A DNA stretch of 64,000 nucleotides from Chitinophagaceae bacterium (GTDB lineage: Bacteria > Bacteroidota > Bacteroidia > Chitinophagales > Chitinophagaceae): contig JAFKGQ010000003.1 in the NCBI GenBank assembly GCA_017307755.1, positions 744,001 to 808,000 of the forward strand, in the 5' to 3' direction. Below are positions 9,501 through 18,500 of this stretch, piece after piece (positions within the stretch are counted from its first letter, which is position 1; every line of letters begins with the position of its first letter). A program made the position numbers and the translations under genes. The notes under the pieces were generated by a model that was not told the origin of the DNA, made no database searches, and was given only the letters and a program-made list of their open reading frames with translations.

Positions 9501-10041
9501 TGGTGGTGAATATCGTGTCCGCCGTCGGGTCGATAAAGATCCATTCCGGGATCACGAGGTTCATTTTGGAGATATATTCCTGCAGGGATAAAAAGCTTTG
9601 GGCATCCCAATCCACATAGAAGGCAGCCCTGATGCCCGCGGGAAATTTGGAAAAGCTCCGGAAGCTGGTGTCGGAGCGAAAGGTCTGTATGACGGACCTT
9701 TCGGAGTCTCTTCTGGCCTGACCGGGAAACGCTCCTGACTTGTAAGGCACTTTTTCGTTGATAAATTTGCGGAACCCTCCGTACTGCTGCAGGAGGCTGT
9801 TGCTCTTGAACAGGATACGGTTAGTATCCAGCACCTTCTTATACAACTGGCTTTGTTCTTTGATCCTGGGCAGATCAGGGGTATACCCTCTGTTGACGGC
9901 AATGGTAAAAATAACAACACCCAATATAAGGATTAACAGGATCACCCTGCCTCCCCATTTGAATCGTTGCCAACGGCCAGGGGAACTCGTCTGGAATATC
10001 TGTCTTTTGGAATGAGATGCTGATGTTGGATTGCCTGTCAT
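6511..10041 (-). CDS. Three-domain membrane protein: GH18-like, NodB polysaccharide deacetylase and GT2 synthase
   Basis: A 1176-residue fusion that probably makes, deacetylates and trims an N-acetylglucosamine-type glycan at the inner membrane. One membrane anchor lies at about 32-49. The GH18-like domain (about 135-450, YaaH/SleL-like) carries FVGINVDFEE, with Glu247 at the catalytic position although the first two Asp of DxxDxDxE are Val240 and Asn243. The NodB domain (about 520-720) shows TFDDGP (525-530, metal Asp528), NHTFTHP (His578, His582), FRAPYN (615-620) and LLHDAG (685-690). A second membrane segment (about 755-780) leads to the GT2 domain (about 800-1060) with DDGS (841-844), DAD (892-894), AEDCD (999-1003) and QRFRW (1037-1041), then terminal membrane helices. 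The order puts hydrolase and deacetylase in the periplasm and GT2 in the cytosol. It resembles PgaB plus PgaC or HasA-type synthases in one chain; product unproven. Confidence 0.93.
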   Translation of the reverse strand: MTGNPTSASHSKRQIFQTSSPGRWQRFKWGGRVILLILILGVVIFTIAVNRGYTPDLPRIKEQSQLYKKVLDTNRILFKSNSLLQQYGGFRKFINEKVPYKSGAFPGQARRDSERSVIQTFRSDTSFRSFSKFPAGIRAAFYVDWDAQSFLSLQEYISKMNLVIPEWIFIDPTADTIFTTIDDRAWKVMKNAGVKVMPILSNNYKEVFRGDGVHRIINDPAKKQRLIDDVIKILEKNDFVGINVDFEELMEKKNERLVEFQRDLYNQLHAKHFLVSQDVIPFNEDYNYKELSKYNDYIFLMAYDQYSDNTGPGPISHQRWIEGAVDNAVKKIPMQKLILCLAAYGYDWKLGKEVSARTVSYQQALFTAKDNDAKIDFDNDSYNLHYEYEDDDSVRHQVQFTDAATTFNALRFATEYGLAGTAVWRLGDEDPRIWYFYDKDMQKAAMSHFNFSEFSKVDAMSNADFVDYEGTGEILDIIATPTNGRITPEVNTGEMLIAEESYDSLPSRFVARKYGTDDSMKLVLTFDDGPDPRYTPRILDILAKYHVPATFFIVGINAENNIPIVKRIFKEGHEIGNHTFTHPNIAKVSQKRAILEMESTRLLIECITGHSTIMFRAPYNADFEPEKWEELIPVAIARTKNYLDIGESIDPLDWEPGTPADSIFDRIVRRKNDMTASGLSGNIILLHDAGGDDRSATVDALPKIIEYFQARKFKFTTVSDILGKTREEMMPPVPKGSGYYLLQINYYFAELGYWSGHILFSLFIVFMVLSVGRVLLMAVIATREYLREKKYALTPFWGPDGQNAPLVSIIVPAYNEEVNAVGSVQSLLSGDYPNFEVIFVDDGSIDNTYERVSAAFVGHPKVRVLSKPNGGKASALNFGIAQSTADFVICIDADTKLKKDAVSRLMEHFGEKENKGIRVMTAEGMPGSGIVGAVAGNVKVGNEVNLLTRWQSIEYISSQNFDRKAFAYLNAITVVPGAIGAFRKTAIEEAGGFTTDTLAEDCDLTVRILRCGYIIENDNRAIAMTEAPETLKMFLKQRFRWSYGVMQTFWKNRDALLNWKYRWLGWVALPNILIFQYIIPFVIPLADFFMLVGLLTGNASKIAGYYLVFMLVDLLVALLAFSFEKEKLIKLVWLIPQRLIWRWLTWSVLFRAVRRALKGELQHWGVLKRTGNVKAA

Positions 10042-10151
10042 AGAATTAGATAACTAATGTCCGGTACTGTAGTCCGTATTGGCAAAATTCCCGCCAACCA
10101 GGTACATGTCAAAAATCCGGTATATGATTTAACTGGGATTTATAAAATGGC

Positions 10152-10168
10152 ACGAACTTCCGGTTCGT
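10152..10168 (-). terminator. Weak hairpin after dnaX
   Basis: ACGAAC (10152-10157) pairs with GTTCGT (10163-10168). On the minus strand it lies 12 bp after the dnaX stop and is followed by a loosely U-rich stretch. It may help end the dnaX transcript, but the stem is short. Confidence 0.35.
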
Positions 10169-10179
10169 CAGATAGGTCA

Positions 10180-12051
10180 TCAATAATCCAGCTCCAGCTT
10201 TAGACGATCTTTCAGCTCTTTCACCAGGGGGTATTGCTCGACGATCTGCAAGAACTGTTCCCGGGTGTTCAGGGGTCTATCAACGGGCTCCTCGATACCG
10301 GCTTTTTCCTCCACGATCACGGTGAAGGAGATGGATTTATTGGCAAATTCCTTTTGCAGGAATTCGGATAAGGTTCTTTTTTCCTGCTCGATAAACTTTT
10401 GTTCGAGGTTGTTGCCTGTGACGACGGTGAAGGATTGGGCATCTGTGATCCGCAGTTCGGCCAGTTCGAGGCTTTGTACGGCAGGGTTCTTGTTCTCGCG
10501 TAGCTGTTGTGCATAGGCCGCCCATGCTTTTGCCAGGGCGGTGGGCTCAAGAGGCTGTGCCTGGGCGACATTTTGTTGTTGCCGGGAGGCGAATTGCTGT
10601 CTGATCTTTGATAAGGACCCCAGCGAAGCGGCCGGCGGACCCACCGGCGCCATGGTCTGGGCAGGTGCCGTTGCCGATGGCGCGGAGGCTGTCTTTACGG
10701 CGGTGTCGACGAGCAATCTGGCCCCTTGCGAAGAGGTTTTTGCCGGAGTGACGGATGTGTCATCCGACGCGGATGCTGTCCCTGTTCCGACGGCTGCAGG
10801 TCTTTCGGGTGCAGCGGGTCTTTCGTCTGTCGCGCCGCCACGCCCACCGATGGTCCGGGGATTCACAGGCTCCATTGAGGGGATATTGCGGAAAGACACA
10901 GGTCTTACGGTGTCAAGGGCTTTTTTTTTGCCCCCCGGCTCTCCCGTCAGCTGGAGGGCCTGTCCCAGATAAGAAAGTTTGATGAGCGCCAGCTCCACAT
11001 GCAGCCGTTTGTTCCGGGCAGATCTATAGTTGATCTCGGCTTCGTTAAGCACATTCAACGCACTGATCAGAAAGGCTGCATCCGACTTTTTGCCAACAGC
11101 AATATACTTGTCCCTAAAGCTCTCCACCACTTCCAGCAAAGCCGCCACTTTCTCATCCTTGCAAACCAGGAGGTTGCGGATGAATTCCGCCAGGCCATTG
11201 ATCACCAGATCGCCTTCAAAGCCCTTCCGGTTAATATCATCATATATGAGTAAGGCATCCGAAAGCTGTTGTTGCTGCATAGCCTCCAGAAGCTTGAAAT
11301 AATAGTCGGCATCCAGTATGTTCAGGTGCTCGAGGGTGTTACGGTAACTCAGCTCCCCGTTGGTAAAGCTGACGATCTTGTCGAGTATGCTCAACGCATC
11401 CCGCATACAGCCTTCGCTCTTTTGGGCTATCACCTGCAGAGCGGCCCGGTCGGCCTTGATCTCCTCTTTATCACATATTTCCTGGAGGTGATCCACGGTG
11501 TCGGCCGTGGTGATCCTTTTAAAATCGAATATCTGGCAGCGTGACAGGATGGTAGGGAGGATCTTGTGCTTTTCTGTAGTGGCCAGAATAAAAATGGCGT
11601 AGGAGGGGGGCTCTTCCAGGGTTTTCAGGAATGCATTAAAAGCCGAGGAACTGAGCATATGCACCTCATCAATGATATAGACCTTGTATTTCCCGGCCTG
11701 GGGGGCAAACCGGACCTGTTCTACCAGGGTCCGGATATCGTCCACTGAGTTGTTGCTGGCAGCGTCCAACTCATGGATATTCAGGGATGTCCCCTCGTTA
11801 AAGGAAACGCAGGAGTGACATTTATTACAAGCCTCTCCATACTGAGAGGGATTCTCGCAATTAATGGTCTTTGCCAGGATACGAGCACAGGTGGTCTTCC
11901 CCACACCCCTGGGTCCGCAAAACAGGAAAGCATGCGCTAACTGATTGTTTTTAATAGCGTTCTTAAGGGTGGTAGTGATATGTGACTGCCCCACGACAGT
12001 CGAGAAATCCTGGGGCCTGTACTTTCTTGCTGAAACAATGAATTTATCCAT
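10180..12051 (-). CDS. dnaX: DNA polymerase III subunits tau/gamma
   Basis: Clamp-loader ATPase that ties the polymerase cores together at the replication fork. The 623 residues show Walker A GPRGVGKT (46-53), a zinc site with Cys65, Cys75, Cys78 and Cys81, Walker B YIIDEVH (125-131), and sensor 1 / arginine finger segments ATTEKHK and LSRCQ (about 157-173). Domains I-III end near 370; the rest is a Pro/Ala-rich linker and a tau-type tail. Codons 375-377 are AAA AAA AAA within a run of nine A followed by GCC; one extra or re-read A gives AGC CCT TGA, hence a 379-residue gamma-like product (see the separate entry). Upstream lies a good promoter (12067-12096) diverging from tetR. Confidence 0.97.
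   Translation of the reverse strand: MDKFIVSARKYRPQDFSTVVGQSHITTTLKNAIKNNQLAHAFLFCGPRGVGKTTCARILAKTINCENPSQYGEACNKCHSCVSFNEGTSLNIHELDAASNNSVDDIRTLVEQVRFAPQAGKYKVYIIDEVHMLSSSAFNAFLKTLEEPPSYAIFILATTEKHKILPTILSRCQIFDFKRITTADTVDHLQEICDKEEIKADRAALQVIAQKSEGCMRDALSILDKIVSFTNGELSYRNTLEHLNILDADYYFKLLEAMQQQQLSDALLIYDDINRKGFEGDLVINGLAEFIRNLLVCKDEKVAALLEVVESFRDKYIAVGKKSDAAFLISALNVLNEAEINYRSARNKRLHVELALIKLSYLGQALQLTGEPGGKKKALDTVRPVSFRNIPSMEPVNPRTIGGRGGATDERPAAPERPAAVGTGTASASDDTSVTPAKTSSQGARLLVDTAVKTASAPSATAPAQTMAPVGPPAASLGSLSKIRQQFASRQQQNVAQAQPLEPTALAKAWAAYAQQLRENKNPAVQSLELAELRITDAQSFTVVTGNNLEQKFIEQEKRTLSEFLQKEFANKSISFTVIVEEKAGIEEPVDRPLNTREQFLQIVEQYPLVKELKDRLKLELDY
10921..10929 (-). other. A9 slippery run in dnaX, candidate tau/gamma switch
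   Basis: Nine consecutive A on the minus strand, in frame as AAA AAA AAA after GGC. Shifting by -1, or adding one A in the transcript, meets TGA after Ser-Pro. The resulting 379-residue protein stops exactly after clamp-loader domain III, as E. coli gamma does. A small GACAC/GTGTC hairpin can form shortly downstream. Thermus dnaX uses transcript slippage on such a run (known); use here is inference. Confidence 0.65.
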
Positions 12052-12066
12052 GATATGCTCCTATGG

Positions 12067-12096
12067 CAAACCTACCACAAATCCCGGTGCAGGCAA
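12067..12096 (-). promoter_or_regulatory. dnaX promoter
   Basis: On the minus strand TTG (12096-12094), a 19-bp spacer and TAGGTTTG (12074-12067), a full fit to the Bacteroidota consensus. Transcription would start about 10 bp before the dnaX ATG at 12051, giving a very short leader. Confidence 0.55.
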
Positions 12097-12145
12097 TGAC
12101 CGATGTCTCCGGGGTCGGAAATTTTTTTAAAAATGAGGAAAAAAA

Positions 12146-12176
12146 TTTGGAATATTTACAGTGTTAACTAAATTTG
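12146..12176 (+). promoter_or_regulatory. tetR promoter
   Basis: TTTG at 12146-12149, a 19-bp spacer and TAAATTTG at 12169-12176. The spacer holds the palindrome at 12155-12167, so a bound repressor would block the polymerase. Start of transcription is expected about 10 bp before the ATG at 12195. Confidence 0.6.
12155..12167. promoter_or_regulatory. Probable TetR operator inside the tetR promoter
   Basis: TTTACA-G-TGTTAA, an inverted repeat with 5 of 6 pairs and one central base. The same design, perfect this time, occurs at 12911-12923 in front of the efflux operon. The shared site in front of regulator and target is what a self-regulating TetR repressor predicts. Confidence 0.55.
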
Positions 12177-12194
12177 TGCTGTTAATTATTCCAT

Positions 12195-12848
12195 ATGGGT
12201 ATTGCCGAAAGAAAAGAAAAACAGAAGACCGAGATCCGTAAGAGGATCCTGGATGCCTCCATGAAGCTGTTTGTCGAGGAGGGGTTCAATAACGTGTCCA
12301 TACGCCGTATTGCCGACATCATCGAATACAGCCCTACCACTATTTACCTTTACTTTAAGGACAAAGATGAGATCTTTTTCAACCTTCATGAAATAGGTTT
12401 TCAGAAGATGCAGGAGATGAACAAAAACCTGGATGATATAAAAAATCCCCTGCTGCGTCTGCATAAAATGGGGGAAAACTACGTCCACTTTGGAATGGAG
12501 AACCCGGAATATTATGACTTGATGTTCATTCAGCCGGAGCCTATGCAGAAATTGACGGAGATGGGTTGTGAGTGGGAAAATGGGGATGCGGCCCTTACCC
12601 GGCTGAGGAATACGGTTGTCGAATGTATGGAAAAAGGGTATATCGCAAACACCGATCCCATCGTGCTTAGCCTTTCCATCTGGAGTACGGTGCATGGACT
12701 GGTGTCGCTGGCCACAAGACAACGTCTGGATAAACTGGTGTCTGAGAAGGATAATGTGCTGCCCATGATCATGCATTCGCTAAACTGGCTGATAAATATC
12801 CTGGATATTTCAGGGAAGGGGACGGGCGGCCAGCCATCAGGGGAATGA
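12195..12848 (+). CDS. TetR/AcrR-family transcriptional regulator
   Basis: DNA-binding repressor of 217 residues. The N-terminal helix-turn-helix domain is clear at about 12-58: RKRILDASMKLFVEEGF, then VSIRRIADIIEYSPTTIYLYF, followed by KDKDEIF. The C-terminal ligand domain is of the loose TetR_C type (WST and similar motifs) and gives no ligand. The gene is divergent from dnaX and lies 104 bp before a TolC/adaptor/RND operon on the same strand. Matching 13-bp palindromes before this gene and before the operon suggest that it represses both itself and the pump, to be released by a pump substrate. The ATG lies 18 bp after the -7 box; no Shine-Dalgarno is seen. Confidence 0.93.
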   Translation: MGIAERKEKQKTEIRKRILDASMKLFVEEGFNNVSIRRIADIIEYSPTTIYLYFKDKDEIFFNLHEIGFQKMQEMNKNLDDIKNPLLRLHKMGENYVHFGMENPEYYDLMFIQPEPMQKLTEMGCEWENGDAALTRLRNTVVECMEKGYIANTDPIVLSLSIWSTVHGLVSLATRQRLDKLVSEKDNVLPMIMHSLNWLINILDISGKGTGGQPSGE

Positions 12849-12910
12849 TCGGGATACGGCCAGTCCGTATGTGAGAACTGCCCGGGGGGGCATTTTTTTA
12901 GCACCTTAAC

Positions 12911-12923
12911 TTAACATTGTTAA
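12911..12923. promoter_or_regulatory. Probable TetR operator before the efflux operon
   Basis: Perfect palindrome TTAACA-T-TGTTAA with the same half-site and one-base centre as the site in the tetR promoter. It lies 30 bp before the tolC-like start. No good -7 box was found beside it, so the promoter itself is uncertain. Confidence 0.55.
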
Positions 12924-12952
12924 TAATATTCACGATATAAATAAACTAAACA

Positions 12953-14395
12953 ATGAGACTTAGAATCATTCAACTGCTGTTTGGACTATTGGCAGCCGCG
13001 GGACTGATGGCGCAGACCGATCCTTCCCCCGCTGGAAAGATGGCGCCCGGAACCACCGGCTCCGACGTCCTGGAAGGGTATATCCGTTACGGACTGGATA
13101 GTAACCTGGCGTTGCGTCAGCGAAGCTTTGATCTTCAAAAGGCTTTGTTGGACCTCAAACGGGCGCAGTCCCTTTTTTATCCCCAGGCCGGCTTTAGCAG
13201 CCAGTATACATTGGCCCATGGCGGCCGCACACAGTCCATCCCCGTAGGCGACCTGCTGAACGGCGTCTATTCCACGCTCAACCAGTTGACCGCCTCTAAT
13301 AAGTTCCCCCAGGTGGGCAATCAATCTATCCAATTTCTTCCTAACGATTATCATGACACGAAGATGGAAATCACCCTGCCCCTGATCAATACGGACCTGC
13401 AGCATAACAAGCAGGTCAGCAGCGAAATGATCAATGCCCGGCGGGCCGACCTGGATGTCTACAGGCGGGAGCTGGTAAAACAGATCCGTCAGGCCTATTA
13501 TCAATACCTGCAGGCCGGGAAGGCAGTGGAGATCTATACGAATGCGCTGGGGCTGGTGAAAGAAAACAGGAGGGTCAGCGAAAAATTCGTGGAGAACAGG
13601 ATGGCCACCAAGGAGATCGTCCTTCGTTCACAAGCGCAGGTGAGCCAGGTGGAATCTTCGCTCATCGAAGCAAAGAACCAACTGCACAATGCAACCGCCT
13701 ATTTTAATTTTTTACTGAACAGGCAGTTGGACACGGACATACTGACGGATGAAAGGCTGTTCTCTCTGCAGACGGACACGACAGGGGCCGGCAGTGGATC
13801 CACAGGGCTGGCGGCGGATGCTTCCGCGCTTCGGCTTTCTCCCGGGGTCCCTATGGGCAGGGAGGAACTGGTACAATTGAGCAGCATGCGGAAGATACTG
13901 GCTTCTAATCTACGGTATAGCCGCAATTACCTCGTCCCCAAGCTGAGCGCTTTTTATGACATAGGTTTCCAGGGTTTCGGCTTGAAGTTCAACAGCGATC
14001 AATTCTATCAGCTGGGAGGCATTCAGCTGGTGTGGCCTCTCTTTAAAGCAAATGACAACAAATACAGGATCCGTCAGTCGGAGATAGATATAAAGGCCGT
14101 CGGCGACCAGTACCGGGAGCTGACACAACAATTGACCCTGCAGGTACAGACAAGCGCAAACGATTGTTCCTCAGCCGTAGAAGCGCTGCGATCCCTGACA
14201 GATGAGGTTGTCAGCGCCCGGGAAACCTATCGTCTGGCTGAGCGCAGGTTTAGGGAAGGGGGCGCCATCCAGATAGAGCTCATCGACGCCCGTACCCAAA
14301 TGACAAGTGCAGAGCTCCGCTATTCGTTGGGCTGTCTCACAGTGCTCAACAGGGCCGCCGACCTGGAGCGCGCGACGGCATCCTATAAATTCTGA
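12953..14395 (+). CDS. TolC-family outer-membrane efflux protein
   Basis: Outer-membrane channel of a tripartite pump; 480 residues. A signal peptide is seen at 1-20 (LLFGLLAAAGLMAQ, cut near AQ). The body has the two-fold outer-membrane-efflux layout with long helical, coiled-coil stretches (for instance about 175-235 and 375-470). ATAAACTAA lies three bases before the ATG, a motif shared with five other starts in this window. It is the first gene of the pump operon, followed after 36 bp by the adaptor. The TetR gene and operator upstream suggest control by substrate. Confidence 0.93.
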   Translation: MRLRIIQLLFGLLAAAGLMAQTDPSPAGKMAPGTTGSDVLEGYIRYGLDSNLALRQRSFDLQKALLDLKRAQSLFYPQAGFSSQYTLAHGGRTQSIPVGDLLNGVYSTLNQLTASNKFPQVGNQSIQFLPNDYHDTKMEITLPLINTDLQHNKQVSSEMINARRADLDVYRRELVKQIRQAYYQYLQAGKAVEIYTNALGLVKENRRVSEKFVENRMATKEIVLRSQAQVSQVESSLIEAKNQLHNATAYFNFLLNRQLDTDILTDERLFSLQTDTTGAGSGSTGLAADASALRLSPGVPMGREELVQLSSMRKILASNLRYSRNYLVPKLSAFYDIGFQGFGLKFNSDQFYQLGGIQLVWPLFKANDNKYRIRQSEIDIKAVGDQYRELTQQLTLQVQTSANDCSSAVEALRSLTDEVVSARETYRLAERRFREGGAIQIELIDARTQMTSAELRYSLGCLTVLNRAADLERATASYKF

Positions 14396-14431
14396 AAAAA
14401 CTTTGAATAAGACAACTATAAACTAAAAGCC

Positions 14432-15517
14432 ATGAACATTAACTTCTTCCGGGCGCTTCGTTTTCCCATCGCGGCCATCCTCGCTTTTGCCCTGGTAAAA
14501 TGTGGCGACAATAAAGCCGCCACTACCGCTGGTGAAAAGACCGGCGAAGACCCCATCCAGGTAAAACTGCAACCCATCACCACGGGAAACTATAGTCGTA
14601 ACCTGCAGTATTCGGGGCTGATAGCTTCCAATGCCGAAGCCCGTCTATCCTTTAAAATAGGGGGCATCGTCTCCAGGATATATGTAAAGGAAGGGGACCA
14701 TGTCTCCAAAGGCCAGCTGCTGGCCTCCCTCGACCAGACGGAGATCGACGCACAGGTGCAGCAGGCTTCGCAAAACCTGGACAAATCCAAAAGGGACGAA
14801 TCCCGTATCAGCAATCTTTACAGGGATACCGTAGCCTCTCTCGAGCAACTGCAGAATACGCGTACACAGGTCAGCGTAGCCACAGAGGCGCTGCGCATTG
14901 CCCGATTCAACCAGCAGTACGCCCAAATCCATGCTCCTTCCGGGGGCGCTATCCTGCAAAAACTGATGAATGAAGGCGAACTGGCAACAGCCGGTAACGC
15001 AGTCTTTTTATTCAACGGTACGGACCAGCGGGATTGGGTGGTTCGCTTCGGGGTATCGGACCGTGACTGGGTAGTCCTAAAAAAGGGCGATAAAGCGACG
15101 GTATATATCGAGGCTTACCCCGGACAAACATTCACCGGCATTATCACCAAGATGGCAGAGGGCGCTGATCCATCCAACGGCACCTATCCTATTGAAGTCA
15201 CTGTATCTCCAGCCGGACATAAGCTTGCTCCGGGGCTCTTTTGCACGCTTCAACTGCAACCTTCTTCCCAACAAACCCTTACGCTTATACCAATCGAGGC
15301 GCTGGTGGAAGGTGATGGAAAGACAGGTTGGGTCTATACTGTCAATACCGACGGACGGACGGTGCGTAAACATCCTATCCGGATAGCCTTTTTGTCAAAG
15401 GATAAAGTAGCTGTGAGCGAAGGCCTGGACAACGTGGACCGGGTGATCACGGAAGGCGTGGGTTATCTCACGGAAACCTCCGTCGTGAAAGTAGCTAATG
15501 ATACTACCTCAAAATAA
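14432..15517 (+). CDS. RND efflux periplasmic adaptor (membrane fusion protein)
   Basis: HlyD/AcrA-like adaptor of 361 residues that bridges pump and outer channel. The N-terminus ends in FALVKCGDN, so it is probably a lipoprotein at Cys24 although Lys before the Cys is unusual. The barrel-sandwich (lipoyl-like) hybrid halves are visible in ARLSFKIGGIVSRIYVKEGD with DHVSKGQLLASLD (about 70-103) and in YAQIHAPSGGAILQKLMNEG (about 163-182), separated by a short helical hairpin; beta-barrel and membrane-proximal domains follow. ATAAACTAA precedes the ATG by five bases. It lies between the TolC gene (36 bp) and the RND gene (6 bp), so co-translation is likely. Confidence 0.93.
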   Translation: MNINFFRALRFPIAAILAFALVKCGDNKAATTAGEKTGEDPIQVKLQPITTGNYSRNLQYSGLIASNAEARLSFKIGGIVSRIYVKEGDHVSKGQLLASLDQTEIDAQVQQASQNLDKSKRDESRISNLYRDTVASLEQLQNTRTQVSVATEALRIARFNQQYAQIHAPSGGAILQKLMNEGELATAGNAVFLFNGTDQRDWVVRFGVSDRDWVVLKKGDKATVYIEAYPGQTFTGIITKMAEGADPSNGTYPIEVTVSPAGHKLAPGLFCTLQLQPSSQQTLTLIPIEALVEGDGKTGWVYTVNTDGRTVRKHPIRIAFLSKDKVAVSEGLDNVDRVITEGVGYLTETSVVKVANDTTSK

Positions 15518-15523
15518 TTTCTT

Positions 15524-18500
15524 ATGAAGATCACCGACTTTTCAGTAAAGAACTACCAGTTCACACTCATCGTGTTTGTGATGCTGGCAGCCATCGGCGT
15601 GAACTCTTTGTTGAACATGCCCCGGGGTGAGGACCCGGACATACAAGCTCCTCAATTCTCTGCCATCGTCATCTATCCAGGCACCAGCCCCAAGGACATG
15701 GAAGAGCTGGTGGTAGACCCCATCGAAAAAAGGATCAATGAAATGGATGATATAAAACGCATCCGCTCTACCATCGACGACGGGCTTGCCGTGATCCAGA
15801 TAGAGTTCAAATATGAGACTGATCCGGACAAGAAATACCAGGACGTGGTGCGTGAACTGGACGCTATCCGGCCCGACCTGCCGGCAGATGTCCAGAGCAT
15901 CAAGATCCAAAAATTCACTCCTTCCGACGTGAATATCCTGCAGGTGGCCCTTGTCAGTGAAACAACACCCTACAGAGAGCTGGAGGAATGGAGCAAAAAA
16001 TTAAAGGAAAGACTGGAGAAGGTCAAAACCCTGAAGAACGTGGATAATTGGGCCTTCCCCCCACAGCAGGTGCGGGTATCACTAAACCTGGAAAAACTGG
16101 CCCAGAATAATATACCGCTGAATGCCGTGCTGGGGGCCATACAACGGGAGAACGTGAATATCCCCGGCGGCAGCATCGAAATGGGCGCCCGGAAATTCAA
16201 TATAAAAACGAGCGGCGACTACAAGAACGTGGAAGAGGTCAGGAATACCATCGTCAGCAGCACCAGTGGCAAGATCATCTATGTCAGGGACGTGGCGGAC
16301 GTGGAATTCAATTATGAAGAGCAGAACTATATCGGCCGTCTCAATGGAAAAAGGGCGGTATTCGTTACCGCCAGCCGTAAGTCCGGGACCAATATTTTTG
16401 CCGTGGAGAAGGCGATGGAGCCTGTACTACAGCAATTCCAGAAAGAGCTGCCCCCCTCTATTAAATATGAGAAAAGCTTTAACAACGCAGAGAGCGTTCG
16501 CACCCGTCTGGGGCATTTCGGGATGGACTTCGTCATCGCCATTTTTTTGGTATTGCTCACCCTGTTGCCGCTGGGGCCCCGCGCCTCTATCGTGGTGATG
16601 ATCTCCATTCCCCTGTCCCTGGCCATCGGACTCTTTCTGCTGGACCTCTTCCATATCACCATCAATCAGCTGAGCATCGTAGGGATGGTCGTAGCCCTGG
16701 GGCTGTTGGTGGATGACAGCATCGTGGTGGTGGAGAATATCGAACGCTACCTCCGTATGGGCTATGGACGGAAAGAAGCGGCCATGGCTGCTACCCGGCA
16801 GATAGGGCTGGCCGTGTTGGGTTGTACGGCCACGCTGATATTCGCCTTTCTGCCTCTGATGTTCCTGCCGGAAGGCGCAGGAGATTTTATCCGCAGTCTC
16901 CCGGCAGCTGTCGTCACCACGGTGCTGGCCTCCCTTTTTGTCTCGCTGACCATCGTGCCCTTCCTATCCAGCCGTATACTCAGCGGTCACGAGCACCCGG
17001 AAGGTAATTTCTTTTTACGCGGTCTGAAAAGATTTATCAATGGCTCTTACCGTCGTCTGCTGCACGCCGCTATTACAAAACCTGTGGTTACGCTGCTGGT
17101 GGCCCTGGCGATCTTTGTCGGGTGTCTGTTCCTTGTGCCGGTGGTGGGTTTTAGCGTTTTCCCCGCTTCGGAAAAACCCATGTTCCTTGTCAATATCGAG
17201 ACGCCCCTGGGCACAAGCCTGCCTGCGACGGACTCCGTAGCCCGTTGGGTAGAGCGGGAGATCGACCAGGTCCCCGATCTGAAGAATTATGTCACGAATG
17301 TCGGCAGAGGCAATCCCCGTATCTATTACAATGTCATTCCACAAAATGAGGTCAGCAACTATGCGCAGCTATTTATCCAGCTGAAGGAAACTCCTCCTGT
17401 TAAAAAGAGGGCGTTAATAGATGTGCTTCGGAAGAAATTTTCATACTATCCCGGGGCCCGCATCGAGGTGAAAGACTTCGAACAAGGCCCTCCGATAGAA
17501 GCGCCCATTGCCATCCGGCTGTTCTCCGATGATCTGGATACGTTACGCAGTCTTGCTTTCCGGGTGGAAGATCTGTTGAAAAGGACGCAGGGCACATTAT
17601 ATGTGAAGAATGAGCTTACTACGCTAAAGACGGATATCAAGGTAAAGGTAAATAAGGAAAAAGCGGGTATCCTCGGCGTGCCTGTGAATGACATCGACAG
17701 GACGGTCCGGCTGGCTGTCACCGGTCTTGACATCGGCAAGTTCAGGAAAGACAATGGGGACGACTATAATATCAATGTCTGTCTGCCCAGGGCGCAACGC
17801 CAGACCCTGGACGCCCTCGATAAGGTCTATGTAGGCGCCTACAACGGTAATTCCATTCCTCTGAGCCAGCTTGCCGACGTCCAGTTCCAGAGCAGCCCTA
17901 CCAGCATCCATCATTATGATAAGGACAGGTATACGACGGTGACAGCCTTTGTACAGAATGGCTATAACACTACCCGCGTGACGGCGGATGTCCTGAAACA
18001 GCTGGATAAGATGAGTTTTCCGAAAGGGACTTCGTATAAGGCTGCCGGTGAGGTGGAAAGCAAGGAAGAAAGCTTTGGAGGCCTGGGCACGATCATCCTG
18101 ATCACCGTGTTTGGCATCCTGGGTATCCTGATCCTGGAATTTAAGACTTTCAGAGGGACATTGATCGTCCTCTCCGTCGTGCCGCTGGGTATCATCGGCG
18201 CCGTGCTGGCCCTTCTCTTCTCGGGCAATACTTTCTCCTTTGTAGCGGTGATCGGTATCATCGCCCTGGTGGGCATCGAAGTAAAGAACTCCATCCTCCT
18301 GGTGGATTATACGGACCAACTGCGGAGGGATGGCAAGGGGTTGGATGAAGCTATCCAGGAGGCGGGGGAAACCCGTTTTGTCCCGATCATTCTCACCACG
18401 CTGACGGCCATCGGTGGATTGATACCGCTGGTGGCGGAGAATAACCCTTTGTATTCACCCCTGGCGCTTGTGATCATCGGAGGATTGTTAAGCTCTACCA

